The notes beneath the pieces were generated by a model, which saw nothing but the letters and a program-made list of their open reading frames with translations, made no database searches and was not told the origin of the DNA. Position numbers and translations under genes: made by a program. From Gammaproteobacteria bacterium (GTDB lineage: Bacteria; Pseudomonadota; Gammaproteobacteria; Chromatiales; Chromatiaceae): a stretch of 64,000 bases of DNA. The stretch covers positions 1 to 64,000 of the forward strand of contig JAGRGU010000001.1 in the NCBI GenBank assembly GCA_020445335.1. Direction: 5' to 3'. Below, piece by piece: positions 52,517 to 63,545 of this stretch. Position 1 is the stretch's first letter. Every line of letters starts with the position of its first letter.

Positions 52517-54091
52517 ATGTCTCGCCTCTCACCCCTTCTCAGATCGGTACTGACGATATCCCTGCTGGCAGCCGCCGGCGACAGTTTCGCCAACGATGCG
52601 CAACAGCTCTACAAGCAGCATTGTGCCGAGTGCCACGCGGAAAACAGACTTGGTGCCATCGGTCCTGCATTGCTGCCGCAAAACCTGACAAGACTGAAAC
52701 CGAAGGCTGCGTACTCGGTCATAGAGAACAGTCGCCCCGCGGTGCAGATGCCGCCCTTCAAAGGGGTACTCAATGCGCAACAGATCCAGTCGCTGGTCGA
52801 CCTGATCTATACCCCGCTCGAGACCATTCCACGCTGGGGCATGGAGCAGATCGAGGCCAGCCGGATCACCCACCATAAACCGCAATCACTGCCGGACAAA
52901 CCGCTCTTCGATGCCGATATCGAAAATCTTTTCATGGTCGTGGAACTGGGCGACCATCACGCCACGCTGCTGGACGGCGATCGTTTCGTACCGATTCACC
53001 GTTTCCCAACCCGCTTCGCGCTGCACGGCGGTCCGAAATGGTCGGAGGGCGGCCGCTACATCTACTTCGCCTCCAGGGATGGTTGGATCAGCAAATTTGA
53101 CGCCTTCAACCTGACCTACACTGCAGAGGTCCGCGCCGGAATCAACACCCGCAATCTCGCGGTATCGCACGACGGCCGCTATATCCTGGTGGCCAACTAC
53201 CTGCCACATACGCTGACGTTGCTCGATGCGCGGGACCTGCGGCCGATTCGCGTCATCGACGTCAAGGACGACCAGGGCAACAGCTCTCGTGTCAGCGCGG
53301 TCTACACCGCCGACCCCAGAAGCAGCTTCGTGGTTGCGTTGAAGGATATTCCGGAGGTTTGGGAGATCAACTACGAAGATCAGCCACCTGCAGGTTTTTC
53401 CGGTTGGGTCCACGACTATCGCGAAGAGTCGAGCGACGCGGAGAGCGAGCGTTTTCCGATCAGGCGCATCGCGGTGAAGGGGTATCTGGACGACTTCTTC
53501 CTCACCCAGAGCTACGATCAGGTAGTCGGAACCTCACGCGGACTCACCAAAGATGCCGGATTCACCGGGCAGGTCGTCGATCTGGACCTGAAGCGAGCCG
53601 TGGCGCAGGTAGCACTGCCGGGAATGCCGCATCTGAGTTCCGCCATCACCTGGCAGCTGAACGGCAAAACCATACTGGCGACACCGAACATCCGTGACTC
53701 GGCTGTCACTATCATCGATATGGAGAACTGGGAGGTGATCAGGCAGATCCCGACTGAAGGCCCGGGCTTTTTCATGCGCAGCCACGAACAGAGCCCCTAC
53801 GCCTGGGTAGATGTCTTTTTCGGTCCCAACAAGGATCTGATGCACGTCATCGACAAGCAGTCGCTGGAGATCGTAAAGACGCTGCGACCGGCCCCCGGAA
53901 AGACCTCGGCGCACGTCGAGTTCACCAAGGACGGACGCTTTGCGCTGGTCAGCATCTGGGAGATGGACGGCGCACTGGTCGTCTACGATGCCAACACGCT
54001 GGAGGAGGTCAAGCGACTACCGATGAAAAAACCCTCCGGCAAGTACAATGTACACAACAAGCTGACCCGCTCCAGCGGCACCAGCCATTGA
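52517..54091 (+). CDS. nirN: Dihydro-heme d1 dehydrogenase NirN
   Basis: 524 residues, periplasmic, with a signal peptide (LLRSVLTISLLAAAGDSFA). Layout parallels NirS: an N-terminal cytochrome c domain with QHCAECHAENRLGAIGPALLP near residue 35 and a heme-d1 propeller ending NTLEEVKRLPMKKPSGKYNVHNK. NirN performs the final double-bond formation of heme d1. It differs from NirS in the N-terminal cytochrome part, which argues against a second nitrite reductase. Confidence 0.9.
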   Translation: MSRLSPLLRSVLTISLLAAAGDSFANDAQQLYKQHCAECHAENRLGAIGPALLPQNLTRLKPKAAYSVIENSRPAVQMPPFKGVLNAQQIQSLVDLIYTPLETIPRWGMEQIEASRITHHKPQSLPDKPLFDADIENLFMVVELGDHHATLLDGDRFVPIHRFPTRFALHGGPKWSEGGRYIYFASRDGWISKFDAFNLTYTAEVRAGINTRNLAVSHDGRYILVANYLPHTLTLLDARDLRPIRVIDVKDDQGNSSRVSAVYTADPRSSFVVALKDIPEVWEINYEDQPPAGFSGWVHDYREESSDAESERFPIRRIAVKGYLDDFFLTQSYDQVVGTSRGLTKDAGFTGQVVDLDLKRAVAQVALPGMPHLSSAITWQLNGKTILATPNIRDSAVTIIDMENWEVIRQIPTEGPGFFMRSHEQSPYAWVDVFFGPNKDLMHVIDKQSLEIVKTLRPAPGKTSAHVEFTKDGRFALVSIWEMDGALVVYDANTLEEVKRLPMKKPSGKYNVHNKLTRSSGTSH

Positions 54092-54110
54092 TCAGCCCAG
54101 GGCGCAGAGA

Positions 54111-54299
54111 GTGGAAAAAGTCGACTGTCTCTATTGTGGCAAAAAGATCGACGCCGATCAGGCGCACTGCCCACACTGCGGTGCCGTTTCGCACTACCAG
54201 AAACGGGGCTATCGTGCTGGAGAGCGCCGGCGTTTCGCGCTACTCTTCGTCGCTCTCACCCTGATCTGCATTTTTTTCGCCTTCTGGCTGCCGCGCTGA
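54111..54299 (+). CDS. Zinc-ribbon single-pass membrane micro-protein
   Basis: 62 residues, GTG start 19 bases after nirN. A four-cysteine zinc ribbon (CLYCGKKIDADQAHCPHCG) is followed by a basic linker and one membrane helix (FALLFVALTLICIFFAFWLP). Not among the known nir genes; co-transcription with nirN is likely. Cytoplasmic zinc ribbon with a C-terminal anchor. Function unknown. Confidence 0.75.
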   Translation: MEKVDCLYCGKKIDADQAHCPHCGAVSHYQKRGYRAGERRRFALLFVALTLICIFFAFWLPR

Positions 54300-54318
54300 C
54301 AACCACCAACGACCCATC

Positions 54319-54867
54319 ATGTACCGATCTCTGCTAGCTGTTCCACTACTGATCTCCTCACTCAACGCAACCGCGGCCGATCAGGTTTACCGACTGCTGC
54401 AGGTCGAGGATGGCGACACGCTGTTGGTGGAGATCGCCGGCCAGCCGGTGCGTGTGCAACTGGCGGAGATCGACGCTCCCGAAGATGTCGCAAACCCAAA
54501 ACTCGCGAAGGATTCCCAACGGACCGGTAACAGCACCGACGAGCTGCTGCGCCTGGGCCGGGCGTCGACAGACCATCTCAAGCGCATGCTTCCTGTCGGA
54601 TCGGGCGTCCATCTGCAGGGAGAACTGAAACGCAAGGACAAGTACGGCAGAGTTCCGGCCTTTGTCAGATCTCTCTCCGGTGCCCCACTCAATGCCAGAA
54701 TGGTTCGTGATGGATACGCCGTCGTGCTGCACGGTTACCCGCCGGATACATCCCCAAAGGAGGTCTTGCTGGAGGCCGAAGCAGCCGCCATCGCAGAGAA
54801 CGCCGGGCTCTGGGGCAGCGACTCCCAGCTGATGCAGGCGTGGTCCGGCAGAAACGCACCGAATTGA
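54319..54867 (+). CDS. Staphylococcal-nuclease-like (TNase) secreted protein
   Basis: 182 residues with a signal peptide (SLLAVPLLISSLNATA). The thermonuclease OB-fold is seen from DGDTLLVEIAGQPVRVQLAEIDAPEDV through YGRVPAFVRS, with catalytic-type arginine and acidic residues near DAPE and YGRV. A putative periplasmic nuclease with no clear link to denitrification; it closes the nirN group by position 20 bp after the zinc-ribbon gene. Confidence 0.88.
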   Translation: MYRSLLAVPLLISSLNATAADQVYRLLQVEDGDTLLVEIAGQPVRVQLAEIDAPEDVANPKLAKDSQRTGNSTDELLRLGRASTDHLKRMLPVGSGVHLQGELKRKDKYGRVPAFVRSLSGAPLNARMVRDGYAVVLHGYPPDTSPKEVLLEAEAAAIAENAGLWGSDSQLMQAWSGRNAPN

Positions 54868-54895
54868 GCCTCGCGCAAAGCGCGCCTCCCCCCGT

Positions 54896-55942
54896 CTAAC
54901 CTGCCGGGTTTCGCCGCAACAACCCCTGATTCAGATAGAGTGTCAGGGTGAACAGCAGCAGCGCGGTCCCTTGGTGGGCGGCTGCCAGTGGTAAAGGCAC
55001 CCGCGCCAGCAGCGTCGCCACCCCGAGCGTGATCTGAATCAGCAGCACCAGCAACAGCAGATAGCAACCAATGCGAAGACGCCTCTCGATAGGCCGACGC
55101 AATGCGAGAAAGCAGCAAAGGGATACCAGCAGGAACTGAAGCAGCGCAAACAGCCTGTGATCAAACTGTATCGTCGTGACATTCTCGAACGGATTCACCC
55201 AGACCGGCTTCAAAGTCAACAATCCCTCTGGGATCAACTGACCATCCATCAATGGAAAACTGTTGTAGGCCAACCCCGCCTTGGTACCCGCCATCAGCCC
55301 ACCCGAAAGCACGGCGAGGAAAACAACGATGCTGACAACGCTGGAGAGCCAGCGCAGCCCGCGATCGCCCCTCTCCATCACAGTCGCGCGCGGATAGAAG
55401 AGATCGAGCGCACTCCAGAAGATCAATGCAAAGATCAGAAATGCCAGCCCGAGGTGCGCGGTCAGACGATACTGGCTGACGTGCGGATCGTTGACCAGAC
55501 CGCTCTTGACCATGTACCAGCCGAGCAGTCCCTGCAATCCGCCAAGCAGAAACATAAACAGCAATCGCGGCAGATACCCCCTGCCGACGCGCCTGGTGAC
55601 AGCGAAATAAATCAGCGGCAACAGAAAAATGACGCCGATTGCGCGACCCAGAAGGCGGTGCAGATACTCCATCCAGAAGATGCTTTTGAACCCATCGAGA
55701 TCCATGTGGCTGTTCTTCAGGCGGAACTCCGGGGATTGCTGGTAGAGCTGAAACTGCGCCTCCCACTCGGTCTGCGTCACTGGCGGCAAGAGACCGGTTA
55801 TGGGTTTCCACTCGACCATCGACAGACCGGAACCACTCAGGCGCGTCACGCCGCCAAGCAGCACCATGGCGAAAACCGCAACACAGCAGACCAGCAACCA
55901 GGTACCGACCATGCGCCTTGAATCATGAGCCACACCGTTCAT
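54896..55942 (-). CDS. ctaA: Heme A synthase, COX15/CtaA family
   Basis: 348 residues, eight predicted membrane helices. The family marks are LLGGVTRLSGSGLSMVEWKPITGLLPP at the N-terminus, the EYLHRLLGRAIG heme ligand histidine near residue 95, and TIQFDHRLFALLQF near residue 260. The enzyme makes heme A for aa3-type oxidases. It is transcribed divergently from norC, sharing the region with the Dnr box at 56085. Confidence 0.94.
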   Translation of the reverse strand: MNGVAHDSRRMVGTWLLVCCVAVFAMVLLGGVTRLSGSGLSMVEWKPITGLLPPVTQTEWEAQFQLYQQSPEFRLKNSHMDLDGFKSIFWMEYLHRLLGRAIGVIFLLPLIYFAVTRRVGRGYLPRLLFMFLLGGLQGLLGWYMVKSGLVNDPHVSQYRLTAHLGLAFLIFALIFWSALDLFYPRATVMERGDRGLRWLSSVVSIVVFLAVLSGGLMAGTKAGLAYNSFPLMDGQLIPEGLLTLKPVWVNPFENVTTIQFDHRLFALLQFLLVSLCCFLALRRPIERRLRIGCYLLLLVLLIQITLGVATLLARVPLPLAAAHQGTALLLFTLTLYLNQGLLRRNPAG

Positions 55943-56084
55943 CGATACCGCGCCCCGCAGAGTCGGATTCGCACAAAAAGAGAGATTTCCACACTAACTC
56001 CCGCCAAATTCAAACGCTCAGTCGCGATTCGCTCACGCAGTAGAGCAAAAAGTTCCATTCTCTTGATCTAACCGGACCCTATGC

Positions 56085-56098
56085 TTGATCAATATCAA
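56085..56098 (+). promoter_or_regulatory. Dnr/Fnr box, norCB promoter
   Basis: TTGATCAATATCAA, a perfect dyad. TATTAG (56119-56124) lies 30 bases downstream of the centre and norC starts at 56169. Confidence 0.83.
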
Positions 56099-56168
56099 AG
56101 ATCCAAAAGGAGACACATATTAGCGTATCACCCTCCTGGGTCTCTATCCTGTTCGAGGAGCGGTAACA

Positions 56169-56615
56169 ATGAGTGGCGCGTTTACTAAAACCATGGCGCG
56201 AAACATCTTTTATGGTGGATCCGCCTTCTTTTTTCTGCTGTTTCTGGCATTGACATTCGACTCTATGGGGCAGCTTCCGAGTCGCGACAACCGGGCTGCG
56301 TTGAGCGGTCCAATGGGCCCGCAGATCGCCAAAGGCAAGATGCTGTGGGAGGAGAACGACTGCATCGGCTGTCATACGCTGCTGGGCGAAGGCGCCTATT
56401 TCGCGCCCGAACTGGGCAACGTCTACGTCCGTTTCGGCAAATCAACCGACGCGATAAAAGGCTTCATCGCCAGTCGTCCGGCCAATGGTATTCCTGGCCG
56501 TCGCAGCATGCCTCAGTTCAACTTCAATGACGAGGAGCTGACCGCCCTCGCGGAGTTCCTGAAGTATGTATCCGAAATCAACTCGGCCGGTTGGCCGCCG
56601 AACGACCAGGGTTAA
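56169..56615 (+). CDS. norC: Nitric oxide reductase subunit C
   Basis: 148 residues: one N-terminal membrane helix (IFYGGSAFFFLLFLALTF) and a periplasmic cytochrome c domain with CIGCHTLLGEGAYFAPELGNVYVRFG near residue 59. NorC passes electrons to NorB for reduction of NO to N2O. norB follows after 15 bases. Confidence 0.97.
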   Translation: MSGAFTKTMARNIFYGGSAFFFLLFLALTFDSMGQLPSRDNRAALSGPMGPQIAKGKMLWEENDCIGCHTLLGEGAYFAPELGNVYVRFGKSTDAIKGFIASRPANGIPGRRSMPQFNFNDEELTALAEFLKYVSEINSAGWPPNDQG

Positions 56616-58022
<1,407 letters not shown>

Positions 58023-58055
58023 CAAGCTGACTTGTCTATAGTCCTCTCTTGATTG

Positions 58056-58082
58056 AGGCCGGCATCTTGCCGGCCTTTTTTT
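58056..58082 (+). terminator. Terminator after norB
   Basis: Eight-bp perfect stem AGGCCGGC/GCCGGCCT with a five-base loop, followed by seven Ts. Confidence 0.93.
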
Positions 58083-58334
58083 GCTCACGCAGTTGGCACA
58101 GGACACGAACAGACAGGCAGCCGGTAGCGATCATTTCACCGTTCGGGACAGGCGGCAGCAGAGCCCCGTACTCCCCGACAGCGGCATCTCCGAACAAAAT
58201 GATCGGAATTAACATTTGTCAACGCCACCGGAAAGCCGATCTGATATTGTATATGCCATATAAGCTCATGATTTAGAGTTATATTTTACATGGTATAAGT
58301 GCGGTTTAGCCCTCTCCAACGAAGCAGATATTCC

Positions 58335-58928
58335 ATGACAGCAGCAACCCATTCCGAACCATTGCAGCAGTACCAGCGCCACCCGCCGGGAGACCTGGCG
58401 ATCTGGATTTTCATTCTTGCCGAACTTCTGGTGTTCGCGGTCTTTTTCGCCGCTTACGCCTTTACCCGCATGAGCAATGTCGAACTGTTCAACGAGTTTC
58501 AGCTGACGCTGGATCGTGAAGCGGCGATGTACAACACCCTGGCACTGATCACCAGTTCCTACTTCGTCGTCCGCGCCGTGGCGGCGATCCTTGAAGGTAA
58601 TGACCGACACTGCGCCAACTGGCTTTGGGCCGCAATCGGAATGGGTGCCCTTTTCGTGCTGATCAAGGGATCTGAGTATGCGCACCACTTCAGTGAAGGG
58701 ATCAATCTCAGCACCAACACCTTCTACATGTTCTACCTCTCGCTGACCTTCTTTCACTTCATGCACGTCATCATGGGAATGGTGATTCTCGCCGCAGTGG
58801 CGCTCAAGGCGAGGCGTGGCGGCTACTCCGTCGACGACCATACCGGCGTCGAAACCGGCGCTTCCTACTGGCACATGGTCGATCTGGTCTGGCTGATCCT
58901 CTTCCCGCTGGTCTATATAATGCGGTAG
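58335..58928 (+). CDS. norE: NorE-like cytochrome c oxidase subunit III-family protein
   Basis: 197 residues from the ATG at 58335. Five membrane helices with subunit III-like segments: WIFILAELLVFAVFFAAYAFTR, MYNTLALITSSYFVVRAVAA, and SLTFFHFMHVIMGMVILA plus the final WHMVDLVWLILFPLVYIMR. NorE assists maturation or membrane insertion of NO reductase; the gene is not essential for activity in known cases. No Dnr box was found in the 250 bp before it. Stop overlaps norF start. Confidence 0.9.
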   Translation: MTAATHSEPLQQYQRHPPGDLAIWIFILAELLVFAVFFAAYAFTRMSNVELFNEFQLTLDREAAMYNTLALITSSYFVVRAVAAILEGNDRHCANWLWAAIGMGALFVLIKGSEYAHHFSEGINLSTNTFYMFYLSLTFFHFMHVIMGMVILAAVALKARRGGYSVDDHTGVETGASYWHMVDLVWLILFPLVYIMR

Positions 58929-59215
58929 TGGCAAACATGAACGACTACAAATCCCGTTTCGGTATCCGTCCCTGCACCTGGGTCTACCTGATCCTGATGC
59001 TGCTGACCCTGGTAACCTATCTGGTCGGAAAAGCCGGCTTGAGCGGCCTGACCATAGCCCTGCTGGTGCTTTTTCTGGCGCTGGTCAAGGGGCAGCTCGT
59101 CGGCTACTTCTTCATGGGCCTGGGACGAATCAGGGGACTCTGGCACTGGCCGGTCTTCGTCTGGCTCTTCATTCCCGGCGCATTGATCGGCACCGCCTTC
59201 TATCTATCCGCCTAG
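58928..59215 (+). CDS. norF: NorF-like small membrane protein (subunit IV-type)
   Basis: 95 residues, GTG start sharing one base with the norE stop. Three membrane helices (WVYLILMLLTLVTYLVG, LTIALLVLFLALVKGQLVGYFFMGL, WPVFVWLFIPGALIGTAFYL). The cytochrome oxidase subunit IV-like pattern KGQLVGYFFMGL is recognisable. It is the partner of NorE. Confidence 0.85.
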   Translation: MANMNDYKSRFGIRPCTWVYLILMLLTLVTYLVGKAGLSGLTIALLVLFLALVKGQLVGYFFMGLGRIRGLWHWPVFVWLFIPGALIGTAFYLSA

Positions 59216-59228
59216 GACAAATATCACC

Positions 59229-60044
59229 ATGACCAGCGCCGCCAGCCCTTCCGAGGAGAAGCAACCGGAGGTCCCCTTCTACAAGCCACAGCACAATGAG
59301 GTTGCGCTGTTCGAACACGCTTACAGGCACCAACTGCCGATGCTGATCAAGGGCCCGACCGGTTGCGGCAAGACCCGCTTCGTCAACTACATGGCGTCAC
59401 GTCTTGGCCGTCCGGTCTACACGGTGGCCTGCCACGACGACCTGACTGCGGCCGATCTGGTCGGCAGGCACTTGATCGGGGACCACGGAACCTACTGGAG
59501 CGACGGCCCCCTTACCCGGGCGGTCAGAGAGGGCGCGATCTGTTATCTCGACGAGGTGGTCGAGGCGCGTAAGGACACTACCGTGGTGCTTCACCCGCTT
59601 ACAGACGACAGAAGAATCCTGCCCATCGACCGAACCGGCGAAACGCTGCACGCTCCGCCAGAGTTCATGCTTGTGGTCTCCTACAACCCAGGCTACCAGA
59701 ATCTGCTGAAGGGCATGAAGCCGAGTACCCGGCAGCGCTTTGTCGCCTCCCGCTTCGACTTCCCCAGACCCGATCTCGAACTGGAGATCCTGGTCGGCGA
59801 AACGGGCTTAGACGCAACCATGGCCAAACGCCTCGTCAATCTCGCCAACGCGCTGCGCGCTTTGAAAGACCACGACCTGGAAGAGGCTGCGTCAACCCGC
59901 CTGCTTGTATACACGGCGACGCTGATATTGGGTGGCTACGATCCGCTTGAAGCCTGTCGCGCCGCACTGGTTGAACCCCTGACCGACGACGAGGAGACCA
60001 CCACGGCATTGATGGAGGTTGTGGAGATCACCTTTGGCATCTGA
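59229..60044 (+). CDS. norQ: NorQ, MoxR/CbbQ-family AAA+ ATPase
   Basis: 271 residues. Walker A is IKGPTGCGKTRFVNYMASRL near residue 40, Walker B CYLDEVVEARKD near residue 105, sensor 1 region VVSYNPGYQN. NorQ with NorD inserts or activates the iron centre in NorB. norD follows 33 bases later. Confidence 0.96.
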   Translation: MTSAASPSEEKQPEVPFYKPQHNEVALFEHAYRHQLPMLIKGPTGCGKTRFVNYMASRLGRPVYTVACHDDLTAADLVGRHLIGDHGTYWSDGPLTRAVREGAICYLDEVVEARKDTTVVLHPLTDDRRILPIDRTGETLHAPPEFMLVVSYNPGYQNLLKGMKPSTRQRFVASRFDFPRPDLELEILVGETGLDATMAKRLVNLANALRALKDHDLEEAASTRLLVYTATLILGGYDPLEACRAALVEPLTDDEETTTALMEVVEITFGI

Positions 60045-60077
60045 TGCTTTGGGGCCGATCGTCGGGGGAGGCCGCTG

Positions 60078-61913
60078 ATGGAAGAGAAGGTCGGAGAGAT
60101 CTGGCACCGCCTTATTACGCGTGCTGCGGATCAACGCCATCCCGAAGCGGCGGTATCGCTGAAATCGGTCGAGAGAAGCGTCAGCCTGCTGTTTCGTGCA
60201 CTTGGTGGCGACGGCGGACTGGAAGTCAAAACCACCAGTAGCGACGAGCACGGAGCAAGGCGCTCGCTGCTGCAACGCATTGCCGGTAGTAACAAGACGG
60301 TGGAACTGGCCTGGCGGGACGAACATTCTCTGCGCCTTCCTGCGATCGTGGACTGGTTCCCGGAGAGCCGGCTCAATCGCGATCTATACATCTGGCTGGC
60401 AGCGCTCGCGGTGGGCGAGCCGAGGCATGAAGAGCCCTGGTTCTCCCGCAACCAGCGCCTGACCGCGGCAACGTTGACGCGCTATCCGGCGTTGAGGCCA
60501 CGCTATCTGCGGCTGGTGGAGGCCCACCTGATGCAGCGAATCCCGTTGGCGAAACTTCCCGCAGCGGAAAAGTCGCAGGAGCGGGCGATCCGTAATGCGT
60601 TGCTGCAACCGGGCAGCGAACCCCGCCTGCCGCCGGCAGACCGTCCGCCACAGGCGGTACCACTCTGGCTCCACCCCGCCCCACCGTTGGCCGTCGCCGA
60701 ACGACAGAGCGGCGACGACCCCGACGGCAAGGGTGATCGCGGCAACCGACTGCAACTCGAAGACGAGCATCACCGTAAGGGTGAACGCGCCAAAAAACCC
60801 GAAGCGCAGGACAAGGGGCTGATCACCATCCGCATGGAGAACATCTTCACTTGGGGAGGTTTTTTAAATCTGGATCGCGGTTCGGAAGAGAATGATGATC
60901 TCGACAGCGCCGCCGATGCTGCCAGGGATATGAACACGATGAGCGTCAGTCGCGACGCCAGGGCTTCCGGCGGAAAACTTCGATTCGATCTCGATCTGCC
61001 CTCCGAGGCGAACGATGATCTGGTATTGAGCGAAGGGATACTGCTGCCCGAGTGGGACTTCAAGAAACAGCAGATGCAGGATAAACACTGCAGGGTGGTG
61101 CCGATGCTGGCGGCCGATGCGGCGCCCTGCCCGCTGCCGGCACAACTGCGCCGCACAGCCAACAAGCTGCGCGCCCAGTTTCAACAGCTGGCACCGGCCA
61201 GATGCTGGCAGTATCAACAGCAGGACGGGTGCGAGATCGATCTGGAGGCCTATCTTCGCTATCGCACCGACCGCGCCTCGGGTCGCGTCGCCAGCGCGGA
61301 TGGCCTCTACAAGGATCTGCGCGTCGGTGAGCGCGATCTCGCTTGTCTGTTACTTGCCGACCTGTCGCTCTCGACGGATACCTGGGTCAACAATGAGGCA
61401 CGCGTGATCGACGTAATCCGCGACAGTCTCTATCTCTTCGCAGAGAGTCTCTCCGCCACCGGCGATCAATTTGCGATGTACGGTTTTTCATCACGCAAAC
61501 GCGACCCGGTCCGACTACACCAGCTGAAAAGTTTCGACGAGCGCTATGGCGGGGTTGTTCGTGGGCGTATCGATGCCATCAAACCCGGCTACTACACTCG
61601 CATGGGCGCTGCCATTCGCTACAGCCTCCGGTTGCTCGAGATGCAGCCATCGCAGCGACGCCTGCTACTGATACTTACCGATGGCAAACCCAACGATCTC
61701 GACAAATATGAGGGGCGCTACGGCATCGAAGATACCCGGCGTGCGGTACACGAGGCCCGCCAGGCAGGACTCCAGCCCTTCTGTGTCACCATCGACAATC
61801 GCGCCAACGACTATCTCCCGCACCTCTTCGGTACCGGTAATTACGTCGTCATCCACAAGCCCACGCAGCTGCCAAAAGAGCTGCCGCTGCTCTACGCCCG
61901 TCTGACCGCCTGA
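60078..61913 (+). CDS. norD: NorD, VWA-domain activator of NO reductase
   Basis: 611 residues, cytoplasmic. The first half is variable and helical with a charged insertion (QSGDDPDGKGDRGNRLQLEDE). The C-terminal von Willebrand A domain has the metal-site motif LLADLSLSTDTWV near residue 430 and TDGKPNDLD near 530. GGGGGAGG precedes the ATG. Acts with NorQ in NO reductase assembly; an ATPase-VWA pair as in CbbQ/CbbO. Confidence 0.95.
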   Translation: MEEKVGEIWHRLITRAADQRHPEAAVSLKSVERSVSLLFRALGGDGGLEVKTTSSDEHGARRSLLQRIAGSNKTVELAWRDEHSLRLPAIVDWFPESRLNRDLYIWLAALAVGEPRHEEPWFSRNQRLTAATLTRYPALRPRYLRLVEAHLMQRIPLAKLPAAEKSQERAIRNALLQPGSEPRLPPADRPPQAVPLWLHPAPPLAVAERQSGDDPDGKGDRGNRLQLEDEHHRKGERAKKPEAQDKGLITIRMENIFTWGGFLNLDRGSEENDDLDSAADAARDMNTMSVSRDARASGGKLRFDLDLPSEANDDLVLSEGILLPEWDFKKQQMQDKHCRVVPMLAADAAPCPLPAQLRRTANKLRAQFQQLAPARCWQYQQQDGCEIDLEAYLRYRTDRASGRVASADGLYKDLRVGERDLACLLLADLSLSTDTWVNNEARVIDVIRDSLYLFAESLSATGDQFAMYGFSSRKRDPVRLHQLKSFDERYGGVVRGRIDAIKPGYYTRMGAAIRYSLRLLEMQPSQRRLLLILTDGKPNDLDKYEGRYGIEDTRRAVHEARQAGLQPFCVTIDNRANDYLPHLFGTGNYVVIHKPTQLPKELPLLYARLTA

Positions 61914-61931
61914 TCCGCGATCCACAGCCTG

Positions 61932-63521
61932 TCAGGTGTGGAACGCCCGTACCTGCTCTTCCAGATGCGCCGCAACCGCCGACAACTCCTCAACAGAGCA
62001 GACATTGCCATCGACGTCGGTCGCCGTCTGTTCGGAAAAGTGATCGATGCGAACGATATTGCGGTTGATCTCCTCGGCCACCCCCGCCTGCTCCTTGACG
62101 CTCAACGCAATCTGGTCGGTCATCCTGGTAATCGAGACCACAGAGGCTTCGATCGCGTCGAGCGACTCTCCCGCGGCAACCGCGTGCTCGACCGCCACCT
62201 TAACCTGGTCGAGCTCCCGTCGGGAAGCCACGCTTACCTCTGATGCGCCTGCCTGCAGTCTCTCGATCATCTGCCGGATCTCTTCCGTCGCCTGCTGGGT
62301 TCTGCTTGCCAATCCACGCACCTCATCCGCCACCACGGCAAACCCCCTGCCGCTTTCACCGGCCCTGGCCGCTTCGATCGCCGCGTTGAGCGCGAGCAGA
62401 TTGGTCTGTTCGGCGATACCGCGAATCACCTCCAGCACACCGCCGACATTCTCCGCCTCCACACTCAGTTGCTGCACATCCTCGAAAGCACCTTGGGCAT
62501 CCTTCGCCAAGCGCTCGATCACGTCGACGGCCCGCTCGACCACCTGCTTGCCGACGTTGACCTGCTCATCGGCGTTGCGCGCCGATTCCGCCACCGCCCC
62601 GGCGTTCTGCGCCATCTCCTCCGCGACCGCGGTCATCTCGCTCATCGCGGTTGCGACCATCGCGGTTTCGGATTTCTGCTGCTGGATGCGCTGGTTGACG
62701 CTGTGCGCCGTGTTGTCGAGATTGCCGACGGCGGTCGAAACCCTCGCCGTCGAAGAGTCGACCTCGCCGATTAGCCCTTGCAGTTTTTCAACCAGCAGGT
62801 TGAAGGCTGCCGCCATTTCACCCACCTCGTTCTTCCTCCTGACGTCGACTCTGCGACTGAGATCCAGACTGTCGCTGACCTCGCGGATCTGCGTTGCGAT
62901 CGCAATCACCGGGCGCGATATCAAGCGCCCGATAAAGAGCGCCGCCAGCAGCATGACCAACAGCATGACCAGGCTGGTTATGGCCAACGATTTTACCGTC
63001 CGAACCACTGCACCCTGTAGCGAATCGGCCGAGAAAACGGTGATCATGCGCCCGCCGTTGGTCACCTCGGGCAGAGTCGTGGCGACCGCGTACAACCAGC
63101 TCTCGCTATCGACGCGTTTGCCCACCAGAGCCCCAAACTGCCTGCGCATTGCGGAGGCGTCGATCCCCTCGGCGGCGAACTCATACTCGATCGGGCGCGG
63201 TGGCAGAGCTGCGGAGAAAGCCGTTTTCGGCGATCCCTTCGACACCCCCTCGATCAGCAGATATCTGACACCCGACGAGAGGTACAAATCCGTCGAATCG
63301 CTGCTGCGGAGCTTCATCAGATTACCCCCGTTGACACTGCGGGTGGCCAGATTGGAAATGGGGCGAATCACCGCGGCAGAGGTGTGCTCGAGCTTGTCGA
63401 GTTCACTCACGTCCAGCAGACGATAGAACGCCGTACCGTACCCCAAGGCGACGATCAATCCGGTCCCCAGCATCGCCAACAGAAGACTGAACCCCAGACT
63501 GCGAAAATTCCACTTTTTCAT
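61932..63521 (-). CDS. Methyl-accepting chemotaxis protein
   Basis: 529 residues. TM1 ([24 protein letters not shown]) and TM2 ([22 protein letters not shown]) enclose a periplasmic domain of about 150 residues with no recognised sensor fold. HAMP ([23 protein letters not shown]) and the signalling domain follow, with the hairpin tip [31 protein letters not shown]. The CheR-binding C-terminal pentapeptide is absent. It is 24 bp downstream of a P460-type cytochrome gene on the same strand, so the two are likely co-transcribed. Confidence 0.93.
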   Translation of the reverse strand: MKKWNFRSLGFSLLLAMLGTGLIVALGYGTAFYRLLDVSELDKLEHTSAAVIRPISNLATRSVNGGNLMKLRSSDSTDLYLSSGVRYLLIEGVSKGSPKTAFSAALPPRPIEYEFAAEGIDASAMRRQFGALVGKRVDSESWLYAVATTLPEVTNGGRMITVFSADSLQGAVVRTVKSLAITSLVMLLVMLLAALFIGRLISRPVIAIATQIREVSDSLDLSRRVDVRRKNEVGEMAAAFNLLVEKLQGLIGEVDSSTARVSTAVGNLDNTAHSVNQRIQQQKSETAMVATAMSEMTAVAEEMAQNAGAVAESARNADEQVNVGKQVVERAVDVIERLAKDAQGAFEDVQQLSVEAENVGGVLEVIRGIAEQTNLLALNAAIEAARAGESGRGFAVVADEVRGLASRTQQATEEIRQMIERLQAGASEVSVASRRELDQVKVAVEHAVAAGESLDAIEASVVSITRMTDQIALSVKEQAGVAEEINRNIVRIDHFSEQTATDVDGNVCSVEELSAVAAHLEEQVRAFHT

Positions 63522-63545
63522 TAGTTCATTCCATTGCGGGTTCCG

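Noticed and set aside
52517-54091. Second nirS gene
   Set aside because: The cytochrome part and loop sequences match NirN, and it closes the heme d1 operon where nirN is expected.
62047-63426. Plus-strand frame of 459 codons
   Set aside because: Antisense to the chemoreceptor; Ser/Ala/Thr-rich low-complexity mirror sequence.
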